Position numbers and translations under genes: made by a program. Positions 30,001 to 37,532 of a stretch of 64,000 nucleotides of DNA are shown here, one piece after another. The notes under the pieces are model-generated. The model saw only the letters and a program-made list of their open reading frames with translations, was not told the DNA's origin and did no database searches. Each line of letters opens with the position of its first letter. Within the stretch, counting starts at the first letter, position 1. The stretch spans positions 248,001-312,000 of the forward strand of contig NZ_JRUD01000002.1 of assembly GCF_000802425.1 (NCBI RefSeq). Direction: 5' to 3'. This stretch comes from Pseudomonas flexibilis. GTDB lineage: Bacteria > Pseudomonadota > Gammaproteobacteria > Pseudomonadales > Pseudomonadaceae.

Positions 30001-30485
30001 GTGCCGATGCGGCCCGCTCCCTAGCAGATGCGGATCTGAAAGCGTTCATCATGCGCTGTGCTGATATCACGCTTACCGATGACAAGTGGTTGGACTCGAT
30101 CGCAAGTGTGGTCGCGCAGCGGCCCTTGGATATCTGGACAGACGCTCAGGCCCCCCAATTTGCGAACAGAGTGCAAGACCTCTGTGGACGCTACAAACGT
30201 TGGCTGCGTGTGGCGATGTCCCGAGGCGATTTTGAGCGCCAAGCGCAGCGTTTTGTGGGCGTTACCCTGACGCTACCAAGTGGCGAAGAGGCTGCAATGC
30301 TGCTGACTTCCGATCAAGAGACGAAGCAAGTAGCAGATGATCTGCTCCGTGACCTGACCAAACAGGCAGGTGGCAATCTGGATAAAGTGGCATCCGCCCT
30401 TGCCCAAGCTCTGTTGCAAGTGCAGCAAGGCTCTAATGCGAACGACGAGAAAGAGCTTACTAATGAGCAACGAACCGCAGGTTAG
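27024..30485 (+). CDS. Large P-loop ATPase, SspC-like
   Basis: 1153 residues. Walker A is GPYGSGKS at 64-71 and Walker B is LLLIDELGK at 187-195. The rest is mainly helical with no membrane segment, consistent with a large AAA/STAND-like motor. In SspBCD systems SspC is an ATPase that works with SspB and SspD. It sits between the DUF4007 gene (8-bp overlap) and the PAPS-reductase-like gene (23-bp overlap). A BREX BrxC-type or DUF6079-like ATPase is an alternative name to test. Confidence 0.75.
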   Translation: MSEFLINHLELDSKFLRSISLGRDLRSPESLDSYLITPAVLTVLRQIGGALRAGSAQRAWKVIGPYGSGKSALGLLLARLLEGKESSRAIYKQLESASLEAAGLFPQEQNRFALAITGSRSSLGDALAQSVIDALEYLPSSRPAKELKRQLDLKSQTYRDLPLNAAAGSLLSDFIAVTRSAGHSGVLLLIDELGKFVEHAALHPEAGDLMSLQQIAEAASHPTDDGLLVLTMLHQHFDAYAKGVGRSLSDEWHKVSARFDDVPFDEPVERYAHFAMHALGAAPTITESVGIQQKAREIYQLSVGFKFFRQSAEIDLFARAEALYPLHPAALAALAVISKGFGQSERSFHAFMRGHEIGALRDYAGRSPIHAGAWYGLQELFDYLTTGIGLRFRDLEAERRWEYARSVIERSDADLTVLQIELLKTIAVIELVAPSLHIVASPETLGFALMKEGTEFEQIADALADLERRTILQSRQATKDYVFAVSQAINIEALYQETKKRSDDELMFSGISYALAERSVIASRHYQQTGTLRSVRVIAGTPDTVNQAIGNYGQHDGCIGLMFVDSASSDQIASASTVVGAAADILTLTAIVHVGARERSALVEYSRWVMVHDQVKSRFLDPWTERHVETQLAKSREEVSRLVLALLNRQAKDASAMTYWYLGKEIQGSESMNLSQAASWLFDTVFKAAPTINNELINKDKPSSAITAARQRLFELLDKNGSEELLGITDFPPERLLYVSLLQSTRLHRKTGARWSLAAPDEDSDAGVRKVWLELDALLKTDKPVSFAEVISRLAQPPLGVRNGPASIWCVVYLLLNREFCAIFERGSLVLELTSDHMQRMFRSPQTFTFRRFAAVERKALIQDYSTALGAVGVQVALDASYLDVTRGLIRWYMQLPQYSQETLRLSSRTKALRDVIKRATDPVALLAQDIPRVITGGKGKEGVDFVTSLTESLTELGLAFRRLQDEVSLSMAQAFAITGPLKTLRTQLQEECADAARSLADADLKAFIMRCADITLTDDKWLDSIASVVAQRPLDIWTDAQAPQFANRVQDLCGRYKRWLRVAMSRGDFERQAQRFVGVTLTLPSGEEAAMLLTSDQETKQVADDLLRDLTKQAGGNLDKVASALAQALLQVQQGSNANDEKELTNEQRTAG

Positions 30486-31290
30486 GCACATCCTCAGCCT
30501 CTCGGGAGGAAAGGACAGTGCTGCATTGGCTATTTACATGCGTGATCGTGTGCCCGAGATGGAGTACATCTTCAGCGATACGGGTAAAGAGTTGCCGGAA
30601 ACCTATGATTATCTGCAGCGCTTGGAAAATTACCTCGGCAAGCCTCTGCATCGCCTCAATGCGGATCTGGGATTCGATCATTGGTACACCATGTACGGAG
30701 GAATGATTCCTTCAAACCACCGTCGTTGGTGTACCAAGATGCTGAAGCTGAAGCCGTTTGAGGATTATTGCGGTGATCAGCCGGTGGTGAACTACGTAGG
30801 TCTACGTGCAGACGAGAATCGCTCGGGCTATATCAGCCACAAGACCAACATCAAGGCTGTCTATCCCTTTCAAGAGGACGGCCTGATTCTGCGAGATATT
30901 GAAGAAATTCTCCGGACATCCGGTGTAGGGATGCCCCCCTATACCAAGTGGGGGCGTACGCGCTCAGGCTGCTTTTTTTGCTTCTATCAGCAAAAAATTG
31001 AGTGGGTGCGTTTGAAGGAGACACATCCTGATCTCTATGAGAAGGCCAAGGAGTACGAGGTACCGTTTGAGAAGACCGGTAATTTCTTCACCTGGAGTCA
31101 GGGGGAAAGCCTAGCAGAGCTCGAGCGCCCCGAGCGCATGGCGCAAATCAAACGTGATCATGCATTGAGAGTTGAAAGGCAAGCGCAGCGGAAAGATAAC
31201 TCAACGTTGATTGCTGTATTTTCGGAGCATGAAGGGACGGAAGTACTGGATGACGACGATGATCAAGGATGCTTGGTCTGCCAGCTGTGA
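30463..31290 (+). CDS. PAPS-reductase/ATP-pyrophosphatase protein, SspD/DndC-like
   Basis: 275 residues from the ATG at 30463. The PP-loop SGGKDS is at 14-19, followed by a CxxC pair in RSGCFFCFYQQ, as in DndC-like proteins that place sulfur in the DNA backbone. An unusual acidic tail carries a second CxxC (DDDDDQGCLVCQL). It uses ATP to activate the target. It needs a cysteine desulfurase (SspA or a housekeeping IscS); none is encoded here. BREX type 4 PAPS reductases are a less likely relative because no pgl or brx genes accompany it. Confidence 0.78.
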   Translation: MSNEPQVRHILSLSGGKDSAALAIYMRDRVPEMEYIFSDTGKELPETYDYLQRLENYLGKPLHRLNADLGFDHWYTMYGGMIPSNHRRWCTKMLKLKPFEDYCGDQPVVNYVGLRADENRSGYISHKTNIKAVYPFQEDGLILRDIEEILRTSGVGMPPYTKWGRTRSGCFFCFYQQKIEWVRLKETHPDLYEKAKEYEVPFEKTGNFFTWSQGESLAELERPERMAQIKRDHALRVERQAQRKDNSTLIAVFSEHEGTEVLDDDDDQGCLVCQL

Positions 31291-31322
31291 GTTATACCGA
31301 GCCTCATGTTTAGGGATTTGAT

Positions 31323-33719
31323 ATGGCTATCAATTTTAAAGCTAGAGTTCTGCTGGAGCTTGGAGCCGAGCTAATCAGTTCTGATGCGGTTGCTATTTAC
31401 GAGTTGGTGAAGAACGCTTTAGACGCGGGCTCGAAGCGTGTCGAAATCGACATTAATATAGCCCTGCAGTACTCCGCATATAGCCAATTAGAGGAATCCT
31501 TGAGTTACCTCATTAATAATGAGGAAAATGATAGTGGTTTTGATGTGGGTAAGTTTAACACTCTCGTAGAGAGCTGTATTGAAAACGATGCTTGTGAGGA
31601 AGTAAAGTCTCGTTTTATTTGTGCATACGGAGTGCCGTCAAGCGCTGTGGAAGCTTTGCATAACCTGAGAGCAGCCTTTTGCGAAGGCGGTACTATCGTT
31701 ATTCGCGATCAGGGGGCAGGAATGTCTCTGAAGGCACTTAATTCTTGTTACCTCACAGTAGGAACCCCGGGGAGGTTACTAGAGAAGAATGCATTGATTC
31801 AGCAAGTGGATCAAGCCGATCTCAAAGGTGGCCAGAAGCAGCCCCCAAAGATCCCCTTGGGGGAGAAGGGAATTGGGCGTCTGTCTGCGATGCGTCTCGG
31901 TCATTTGATCAACGTTAAGTCTAAAGTCAGTGGGGAGAAATCTTGGAACTGGTTGCAGCTAGATTGGCGCCCTGCGTTCCTAGATCCTAACTTAGATGCA
32001 GCTGAATTAGATTTTGAGCCTTATCAGCAGTGGTGCTCAGAAGAAGAAGAGGGTGAGAGTGGCACTTCTATTTTTATTAGCGACCTTCAAAGTGATTGGT
32101 CTTCTGAAAAAGTAGATGGAATCATAAATAACGATCTTGCAAAACTTGCGGATCCCTTTAAGTCAGTTTTGGCAAATAAATTCATTGCTCTTAGGTTTCA
32201 AGGTAAGCCTCGAAAAATTCCTCATCTCGATCAGGAGCCGCTGTCGGTAGCTGACGCAATTTGTAGAGCAAGATTTGATTATGATGAAAAAGGTAATCCA
32301 CAGCTTTTAGTCAATGTGAATTATAAGAGATATGCTCGGGAACGTACTGATCATATTTCGGGAGATCATCTACGAGCTACGGTCAGGGAAGAGGCCACAA
32401 CCAAGAAGAAGAAGTTGCAATTGATCGATGGAGAGGTCGTTGCTAAGGCTTTGAGGGATCTGGGGCCATGGGAGATGGAATTCCATTGGTTTAACCGTGG
32501 CAAGATAATGCGCGACCATAACGATCTATATAATCGTTCCATCAAGCCTTTTTTGAAGCAGTGGGGTGGCGGATTTCTTGTTTATCGGGATGGCTATCGA
32601 GTCTATCCCTATGGCGAGCGTTCTGATGACTGGTTGGATTTAGATCGTAACGCTCTTGCTGCCTCTGCCTACAAGCTTAATCGGGCGCAGATGGTCGGTT
32701 ATTTACGGATTTCTTCAATTGATAATCCAAAGCTTTATGATCAAACGAATCGTGAGGGTTTTCGTGATTCCTACGATAAAGAAGCTCTGATTCGCTTGCT
32801 GCGTTATGTGATTCTTTGTGTTTGTCGACCTTTTTTGGAGCTCGTCGAGCGAGAGAGTAATCCTCCGGTAGAAGAAGTCGTAGCTGCTGTCGAAGAAAAG
32901 ATTACCGGCTCAAAGCAGAAAGCCATTGCAAGCCTAAAGGAAATTAAGGGGCGAGTTCCTCAGGAAGCCAAGAGCCTTGAGGTGGTGATGCATCACTTGG
33001 AGGAAGTCAGTGAGGCTTGGGAAAGAGCAAAGGTCAGAATTACCAGCTTTGAAGAGGAACTTGATCAGTTCATGCATCTCGCTGGTGTAGGGTTGATGAT
33101 TGAATTCATTGCTCATGAGTTAACTCGCGTTACTCAAGATACTTTGCGCAGCGTGTCATCTGGAAAAGTTTCTTTGGATGTTGTTGAGGCACAGCTCAAA
33201 ACACTGGAAAAACGAGTGCGCATTCTCGATGAGCTAAGTATACCAGGCCGCCAGAGAAAGGCTGATCATGATATCTATTCTATTGCTGAGATGCTTGTTG
33301 AGTTTCATTCTTCAAAATGTCAGCGGCACAACATCGAGGTTGTGCTCAGGAAAACGGCAAAATCCAAGTTGTCGCGAAGGGTGGAAAAGGGGCAAATCTT
33401 ACAGATTCTAGATAATTTGTTCAGTAACTCCTTCTATTGGTTGGTTAACAGATATGATCAGCGTGAGCCGGCAAAAATAGTAATTGAGGTTGACTCTTCA
33501 GATCAGAAAGTCTACTTCTCAGATAACGGACCTGGTATTTCTGAGGAGCGGGTTGAGTCTATTTTTGATCAGTTTGTTACTACTAAGCCTCCTAGGGAGG
33601 GGCGTGGTTTAGGTTTGTATATTGCCCGTCGTTTGGCGGAAGAAAACGATGCCTCCTTGGAATTGGTGCAGCCGGATGAAGACGGCATGTACAGGAAGTT
33701 TGTAATTTCGTTCAATTGA
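31323..33719 (+). CDS. HSP90-like ATPase fused to a histidine-kinase core
   Basis: 798 residues, no signal or membrane segment. The N-terminal GHKL domain has the N box ELVKNALDAG (E27, N31), DQGAGM at 129-134 and GEKGIGRL at 180-187, the HSP90/MutL/MORC style. The middle is a helical linker. The C-terminal third is a histidine-kinase core: an H-box-like EFIAHELTRV with H598, then N702 in DNLFSNS, DNGPGI from 734 and GRGLGLY near 762. So it has two ATPase folds. It lies 32 bases after the SspD-like gene and 14 before the receiver gene, whose protein it may phosphorylate. The DNA is clearly AT-richer than the chromosome. Confidence 0.72.
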   Translation: MAINFKARVLLELGAELISSDAVAIYELVKNALDAGSKRVEIDINIALQYSAYSQLEESLSYLINNEENDSGFDVGKFNTLVESCIENDACEEVKSRFICAYGVPSSAVEALHNLRAAFCEGGTIVIRDQGAGMSLKALNSCYLTVGTPGRLLEKNALIQQVDQADLKGGQKQPPKIPLGEKGIGRLSAMRLGHLINVKSKVSGEKSWNWLQLDWRPAFLDPNLDAAELDFEPYQQWCSEEEEGESGTSIFISDLQSDWSSEKVDGIINNDLAKLADPFKSVLANKFIALRFQGKPRKIPHLDQEPLSVADAICRARFDYDEKGNPQLLVNVNYKRYARERTDHISGDHLRATVREEATTKKKKLQLIDGEVVAKALRDLGPWEMEFHWFNRGKIMRDHNDLYNRSIKPFLKQWGGGFLVYRDGYRVYPYGERSDDWLDLDRNALAASAYKLNRAQMVGYLRISSIDNPKLYDQTNREGFRDSYDKEALIRLLRYVILCVCRPFLELVERESNPPVEEVVAAVEEKITGSKQKAIASLKEIKGRVPQEAKSLEVVMHHLEEVSEAWERAKVRITSFEEELDQFMHLAGVGLMIEFIAHELTRVTQDTLRSVSSGKVSLDVVEAQLKTLEKRVRILDELSIPGRQRKADHDIYSIAEMLVEFHSSKCQRHNIEVVLRKTAKSKLSRRVEKGQILQILDNLFSNSFYWLVNRYDQREPAKIVIEVDSSDQKVYFSDNGPGISEERVESIFDQFVTTKPPREGRGLGLYIARRLAEENDASLELVQPDEDGMYRKFVISFN

Positions 33720-33733
33720 GTTGAAGGGATGCT

Positions 33734-35545
33734 ATGGCTTTTAAGATATCCAAAGCTGCGATTATAGATGATTCATTGGGCGCGCCCGCAGCGGGTACAG
33801 TAGAGAGTGAAGATAAAAATTCTTGGCTAGACTTTCTGCTGGAACAAGAGGAGGCTCAGAAGAAACTTCTAGAGTTGTTCGCGGAGCTCGAATGTGCCGA
33901 TCTTGGAGAACTTTTCACTGAAATAACCTCCAAGCATGAGCATCTATCATTACTGTGGGAGATGAGCGGTAAGGTAGATCTGTCCGATGTGTTAGGCTTG
34001 GAGCTTCTATTTAAGGCTGAGCGCTTGAATAGAATAGGGAAGTCCGAGAAGGCAGAACTTGTTACTAGTGTGTTGCGACGGATCGTTGATGATCCGAATT
34101 GTGTTCAGCAATTTGCGGACATTCAAAGTGCTGCAGAATTTTTGTCCGGTGCTGATATTGCTTTCGTCGACTTTTTTATGAGTGATAATGAAAGCGAGGC
34201 CCAGGCTGTCGCGAGAATAAAGTCTTCGGCTTCTATTCTTAGTAGAGCAAAGCTTGTGTTTTTTATGTCTTCTCGTGCCTCGATCGAAATGCAGCAGCAG
34301 GTTAGGGAGATACTAGGCATTCGAACTGCTTTTTTTGAGGTTATGACTAAGTCCCAAATTAATGAGGGCTTTGTTGAAACCCGTATTCAGCATAAGGCTA
34401 AAGCATTTGATGGTAATTGGGCTCTTCAGAACGTAATTGCAGGGCTCATGACTGCTGCTCAGGAAGCTGCTCTTGAGTTTGAGCACCAATCAAAGACATT
34501 GGAAATTCATGATCTGCAATTTTTAGAACTATTCCGATTAAATGCTGAGAATCAAACGCTTCCTGAATATCTAACGTGGCTTTTTTCTGAAGCGTTGGCT
34601 GCTAAGACCAGGCGGTTGGGTTTACCCAAAGTCGCCAGTAGTACAATACGCTCGGATGAGGCTACTTTTACTGGTGATATTCTTCAGAAAAAAGTCCTTT
34701 ATGATTTCTTTTCAGAGATAGTATTCTCGCCAGCTTGCTCAAACGATGGGGCTCGTTTTGGTGATATCCTTAAATCGGAGGACGGGAGATATCTGCTAGT
34801 TTTGACACCTGCCTGTGATCTCATCAGGTGTGAGGCACATAAAAATATACTTTGTGTTGAAGCAAAAGTTCAGGATTATAGTGATCCGAGAAATCAGTCC
34901 AAAGAAAAGCTGTTTGGAAAGCATGATGCGGGACTGCGGCACCTGCTGAAAGTCGGGGCCGGTGAATCTGAGCGTTCACTATTATTGACTTGGCAAAAAG
35001 ACTCGATTCACACCTTCAAGTATTCAGAGCTTTGTGGGAAGGCTTTTGAACGAGTTGGGTTGATGAATGAGATTTTTGCTCACGAGGTAAAAGAAGAAGT
35101 ATTGCGCAATTTGGGCAGAGTGGGAACCTCTATTAATCCTGCCCCTCCTTTCGCGCTGAATGCTGTCATTCGCTGGCGGCTCAACGGAGAGACTTACGTT
35201 AATGAAACTCCAGCTGGGGATTTTATCTCTGCTGTGCTGAGCTACTCAGAGCAAATGAAAGGTAATGAAAGAAAGCTTTCACCCACAGTCGTATTATCTG
35301 ACAAATTCAAAGATTGGGTTAATCGCCAGATTTCGGAACGCTCTGCTGCTTTAGATATTCAGATTGATGCTAAATTAAGTCGTTGCCTCACTACTCTCAA
35401 TGAGCCTCAATTTTCATTGAATGGCAGCCATTCTTACCGAGATAATGATTTTATTCTGAGAGTTGACTCTGCAGTTCCGGTTGACGAACTTTCAAGTCGA
35501 ATTCTACTTGAGGTTTCACTGTTAGTAGAATCTATTGATGGGTAA
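33734..35545 (+). CDS. Atypical receiver-domain protein, candidate effector
   Basis: 603 residues. Receiver features: acidic pair D12-D13 (AAIIDDSLG), candidate phosphoacceptor D146 (DIAFVDFFM), Ser179/Ser180 (LVFFMSS) and K206 (MTKSQ). About 100 residues are inserted between the acidic pair and D146, unlike a normal 120-residue receiver. The C-terminal 380 residues match nothing I know; they contain VLTPACDLIRCEAHK and FALNAVIRW. AAGGG precedes the start. It is the last gene of the operon and likely works with the kinase-like protein. Confidence 0.65.
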   Translation: MAFKISKAAIIDDSLGAPAAGTVESEDKNSWLDFLLEQEEAQKKLLELFAELECADLGELFTEITSKHEHLSLLWEMSGKVDLSDVLGLELLFKAERLNRIGKSEKAELVTSVLRRIVDDPNCVQQFADIQSAAEFLSGADIAFVDFFMSDNESEAQAVARIKSSASILSRAKLVFFMSSRASIEMQQQVREILGIRTAFFEVMTKSQINEGFVETRIQHKAKAFDGNWALQNVIAGLMTAAQEAALEFEHQSKTLEIHDLQFLELFRLNAENQTLPEYLTWLFSEALAAKTRRLGLPKVASSTIRSDEATFTGDILQKKVLYDFFSEIVFSPACSNDGARFGDILKSEDGRYLLVLTPACDLIRCEAHKNILCVEAKVQDYSDPRNQSKEKLFGKHDAGLRHLLKVGAGESERSLLLTWQKDSIHTFKYSELCGKAFERVGLMNEIFAHEVKEEVLRNLGRVGTSINPAPPFALNAVIRWRLNGETYVNETPAGDFISAVLSYSEQMKGNERKLSPTVVLSDKFKDWVNRQISERSAALDIQIDAKLSRCLTTLNEPQFSLNGSHSYRDNDFILRVDSAVPVDELSSRILLEVSLLVESIDG

Positions 35546-35886
35546 ACATGCTGTCGATGCATGGAAAGTCCTATGGCTCCGCCATCATGCCATCATATGA
35601 GGTCCTTAAAGCCTTCGGTAGCAACTAAAAAGCCTCTAATTCTGCGTCTCTCTCAGCAGGGACAACTCCATACCTTCAACGAAAAGAGCCTGTGAGTTAT
35701 GCTCACAGGGTCTTGTGACTTGCTTTCTAACTCAGGTTCCCCTAAGGCTCTGGGCTTACGCTGTCAATTTAACCTTGTCTTGAGAGCTGACATCGCCGCC
35801 TCGCCAATCAGCAGCTTTGCACCGTTCTGGCGTGTTTGCTCAGTGAACAAAATTCAGTAAACGCTGGAAAACAAAAATATAGATTT

Positions 35887-35908
35887 AAAGGCCGCTTACG
35901 CGGCCTTT
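35887..35908. terminator. Terminator-like hairpin downstream of the island operon
   Basis: Stem AAAGGCCGC / GCGGCCTTT with loop TTAC. A T-rich flank (TTTATATT) follows on the plus strand. It can end the operon or the converging nrdB transcript. Confidence 0.65.
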
Positions 35909-35936
35909 ATATTGGACATCAGTTTTCTAAGCTGAC

Positions 35937-36004
35937 GTGTAACTTGCACGTCGTTGAATGTAAGTTCATGCGTCGTTTATGGAAGCTTATGTGTCGTCCG
36001 ACGC
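35937..36004 (+). repeat. Three imperfect ~22-bp tandem repeats next to nrdB
   Basis: Units begin TGTAACTTGCACGTCGTTGA (35938), TGTAAGTTCATGCGTCGTTT (35959) and GGAAGCTTATGTGTCGTCCG (35981), sharing a purine-rich AAsCTT-like core and a GTCGT end. The last unit is nine bases from the nrdB stop codon. Repeats of this size at an element's edge resemble transposase-binding sites of Tn7-like elements, but no tns gene is present. Confidence 0.5.
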
Positions 36005-36013
36005 AAACTGACA

Positions 36014-37255
36014 TCAATCCCACGAAAGCGCCCCACCGGTCTGGTACTCAATCACCCGCGTCTCAAAGAAGTTCTTCTCCTTCTTCAGATCCATGATTTC
36101 CGACATCCACGGGAACGGATTGGTCGTCCCCGGATACTGCTCCGGCAGGCCGATCTGCGTCAGGCGGCGGTTGGCGATGAACTTGAGGTAGTCCTCCATC
36201 ATCGCTGCGTTCATACCCAGCACGCCGCGCGGCATGGTGTCGCGGGCGTATTCGATTTCCAGCTGGGTGCCCTGCAGGATCATCTGGGTCGCTTCGTCCT
36301 TCATCTCGGCGTCCCACAGGTGCGGGTTTTCGATCTTGATCTGGTTGATCATGTCGATGCCGAAGTTCAGGTGCATGGATTCGTCGCGCAGGATGTATTG
36401 GAACTGCTCGGCGGTGCCGGTCATCTTGTTGCGGCGGCCCATGGAAAGAATCTGGGTGAAGCCGCAATAGAAGAAGATGCCTTCCAGCACGCAGTAGTAG
36501 GCAATCAGGTTGCGCAGGAACTGCTTGTCGGTCTCGACGGTGCCGGTGGTGAAGGTCGGGTCGGAGATCGAGCGGGTGTACTTGAGGCCCCAGCTGGCCT
36601 TTTTCGCGACGCTGGGAATCTCGTGGTACATGTTGAAGATCTCGCCTTCGTCCATACCCAGCGATTCGATGCAGTACTGGTAGGCGTGGGTGTGGATCGC
36701 TTCTTCGAAGGCCTGGCGCAGGATGTACTGGCGGCATTCGGGGTTGGTGATCAGGCGGTACACGGCCAGCACCAGGTTGTTGGCCACCAGGCTGTCGGCG
36801 GTGGAGAAGAAGCCCAGGTTGCGCTTGACGATGCGGCGCTCGTCCTCGGTCAGGCCGTCGGCGCTTTTCCACAGGGCGATGTCGGCGGTCATGTTGACCT
36901 CCTGCGGCATCCAGTGGTTGGCGCAGCCGTCCAGGTACTTCTGCCAGGCCCATTCGTACTTGAAGGGCACGAGCTGGTTGAGGTCGGCGCGGGCGTTGAT
37001 CATGCGCTTCTCGTCGACGCGCACGCGGGCGCTTTCGCCTTCTAGTTCGTTGAGCCCTTCCTGGATGTCCAGCTCGTCCAGCGCGCGCTTGGCGCGGGCC
37101 ACGGCGTCGGAGTCGCCGGCGCTGACGGTGCGGGCCTGCTCGACGGAACCGCCGACGGCGCTGTCGAGGGCGTCGGTTTGCGCGGTGGCTTGCGCGGCGG
37201 CCTTGGCGGCGGGGGTGGTTTCTTCAGGTTGGTCGAATTCGTCCCAGCTCAGCAT
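36014..37255 (-). CDS. nrdB: Ribonucleotide reductase class Ia, small subunit
   Basis: 413 residues from the ATG at 37255 ([12 protein letters not shown]); a longer frame upstream is shadow. The diiron core is visible in [34 protein letters not shown] and DESMHLNF. The tyrosyl-radical subunit passes the radical to NrdA. The N-terminal extension of about 100 residues, Ala/acid-rich, is typical of pseudomonad NrdB. It reads with nrdA, 277 bases after the nrdA stop codon. Confidence 0.96.
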   Translation of the reverse strand: MLSWDEFDQPEETTPAAKAAAQATAQTDALDSAVGGSVEQARTVSAGDSDAVARAKRALDELDIQEGLNELEGESARVRVDEKRMINARADLNQLVPFKYEWAWQKYLDGCANHWMPQEVNMTADIALWKSADGLTEDERRIVKRNLGFFSTADSLVANNLVLAVYRLITNPECRQYILRQAFEEAIHTHAYQYCIESLGMDEGEIFNMYHEIPSVAKKASWGLKYTRSISDPTFTTGTVETDKQFLRNLIAYYCVLEGIFFYCGFTQILSMGRRNKMTGTAEQFQYILRDESMHLNFGIDMINQIKIENPHLWDAEMKDEATQMILQGTQLEIEYARDTMPRGVLGMNAAMMEDYLKFIANRRLTQIGLPEQYPGTTNPFPWMSEIMDLKKEKNFFETRVIEYQTGGALSWD

Positions 37256-37362
37256 GAGGTGTGCTCCTGATGGGGGGACCGGGGTGGGGCCGGTCGGTAA
37301 AGGGTGGCTTTTGGTGGGCACGCAAAAGCGAAATCTTGTTGGGGTTGCCCCCTCTCCCCCGG

Positions 37363-37387
37363 CCCCTCTCCCGCGAGGGGAGAGGGG
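37363..37387. repeat. GC-rich hairpin between nrdA and nrdB
   Basis: Stem CCCCTCTCCC / GGGAGAGGGG with loop GCGAG. Further CCCTCTCCCCC lies alongside. This CCCCTCTCCC type is a dispersed element in many pseudomonads. Confidence 0.6.
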
Positions 37388-37451
37388 AGGGGTTCGTTCC
37401 TGCCTAGCGTGCAGCTGAGCGAGTGGATGCAAGGCGCCCGTCGGTGAGGAG

Positions 37452-37481
37452 CCCCATCGCGTACTGTTGTACGCGATGGGG
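37452..37481. repeat. Perfect 13-bp inverted repeat between nrdA and nrdB
   Basis: CCCCATCGCGTAC / GTACGCGATGGGG with a TGTT loop, 52 bases downstream of the nrdA stop on the minus strand. Strong enough to attenuate or stabilise the transcript between the two genes. Confidence 0.65.
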
Positions 37482-37532
37482 GCCGAACCGGCGGGCAACG
37501 CCGCAGACGCCGTTCAGATGCGCGCGATTCAC

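Larger units (their letters stand above)
35546..36013. other. 468-bp AT-rich gap at the right edge of the island
   Basis: No gene is seen (a short frame at 35836-36096 lacks family features and runs into nrdB). It holds an 8-bp hairpin CCTGTGAG / CTCACAGG at 35689-35709, a strong hairpin at 35887-35908 and three imperfect tandem repeats at 35937-36004. GC content returns to chromosomal levels only at nrdB. Confidence 0.55.

Noticed and set aside
26120-31290. BREX type 4 (PAPS reductase plus BrxC-like ATPase)
   Set aside because: No pglZ, brxL or methylase gene is present, and DUF4007 points to the Ssp family instead.
35836-36096. 86-codon plus-strand frame across the island edge
   Set aside because: Runs over a hairpin, the tandem repeats and the nrdB end; no protein-like pattern.
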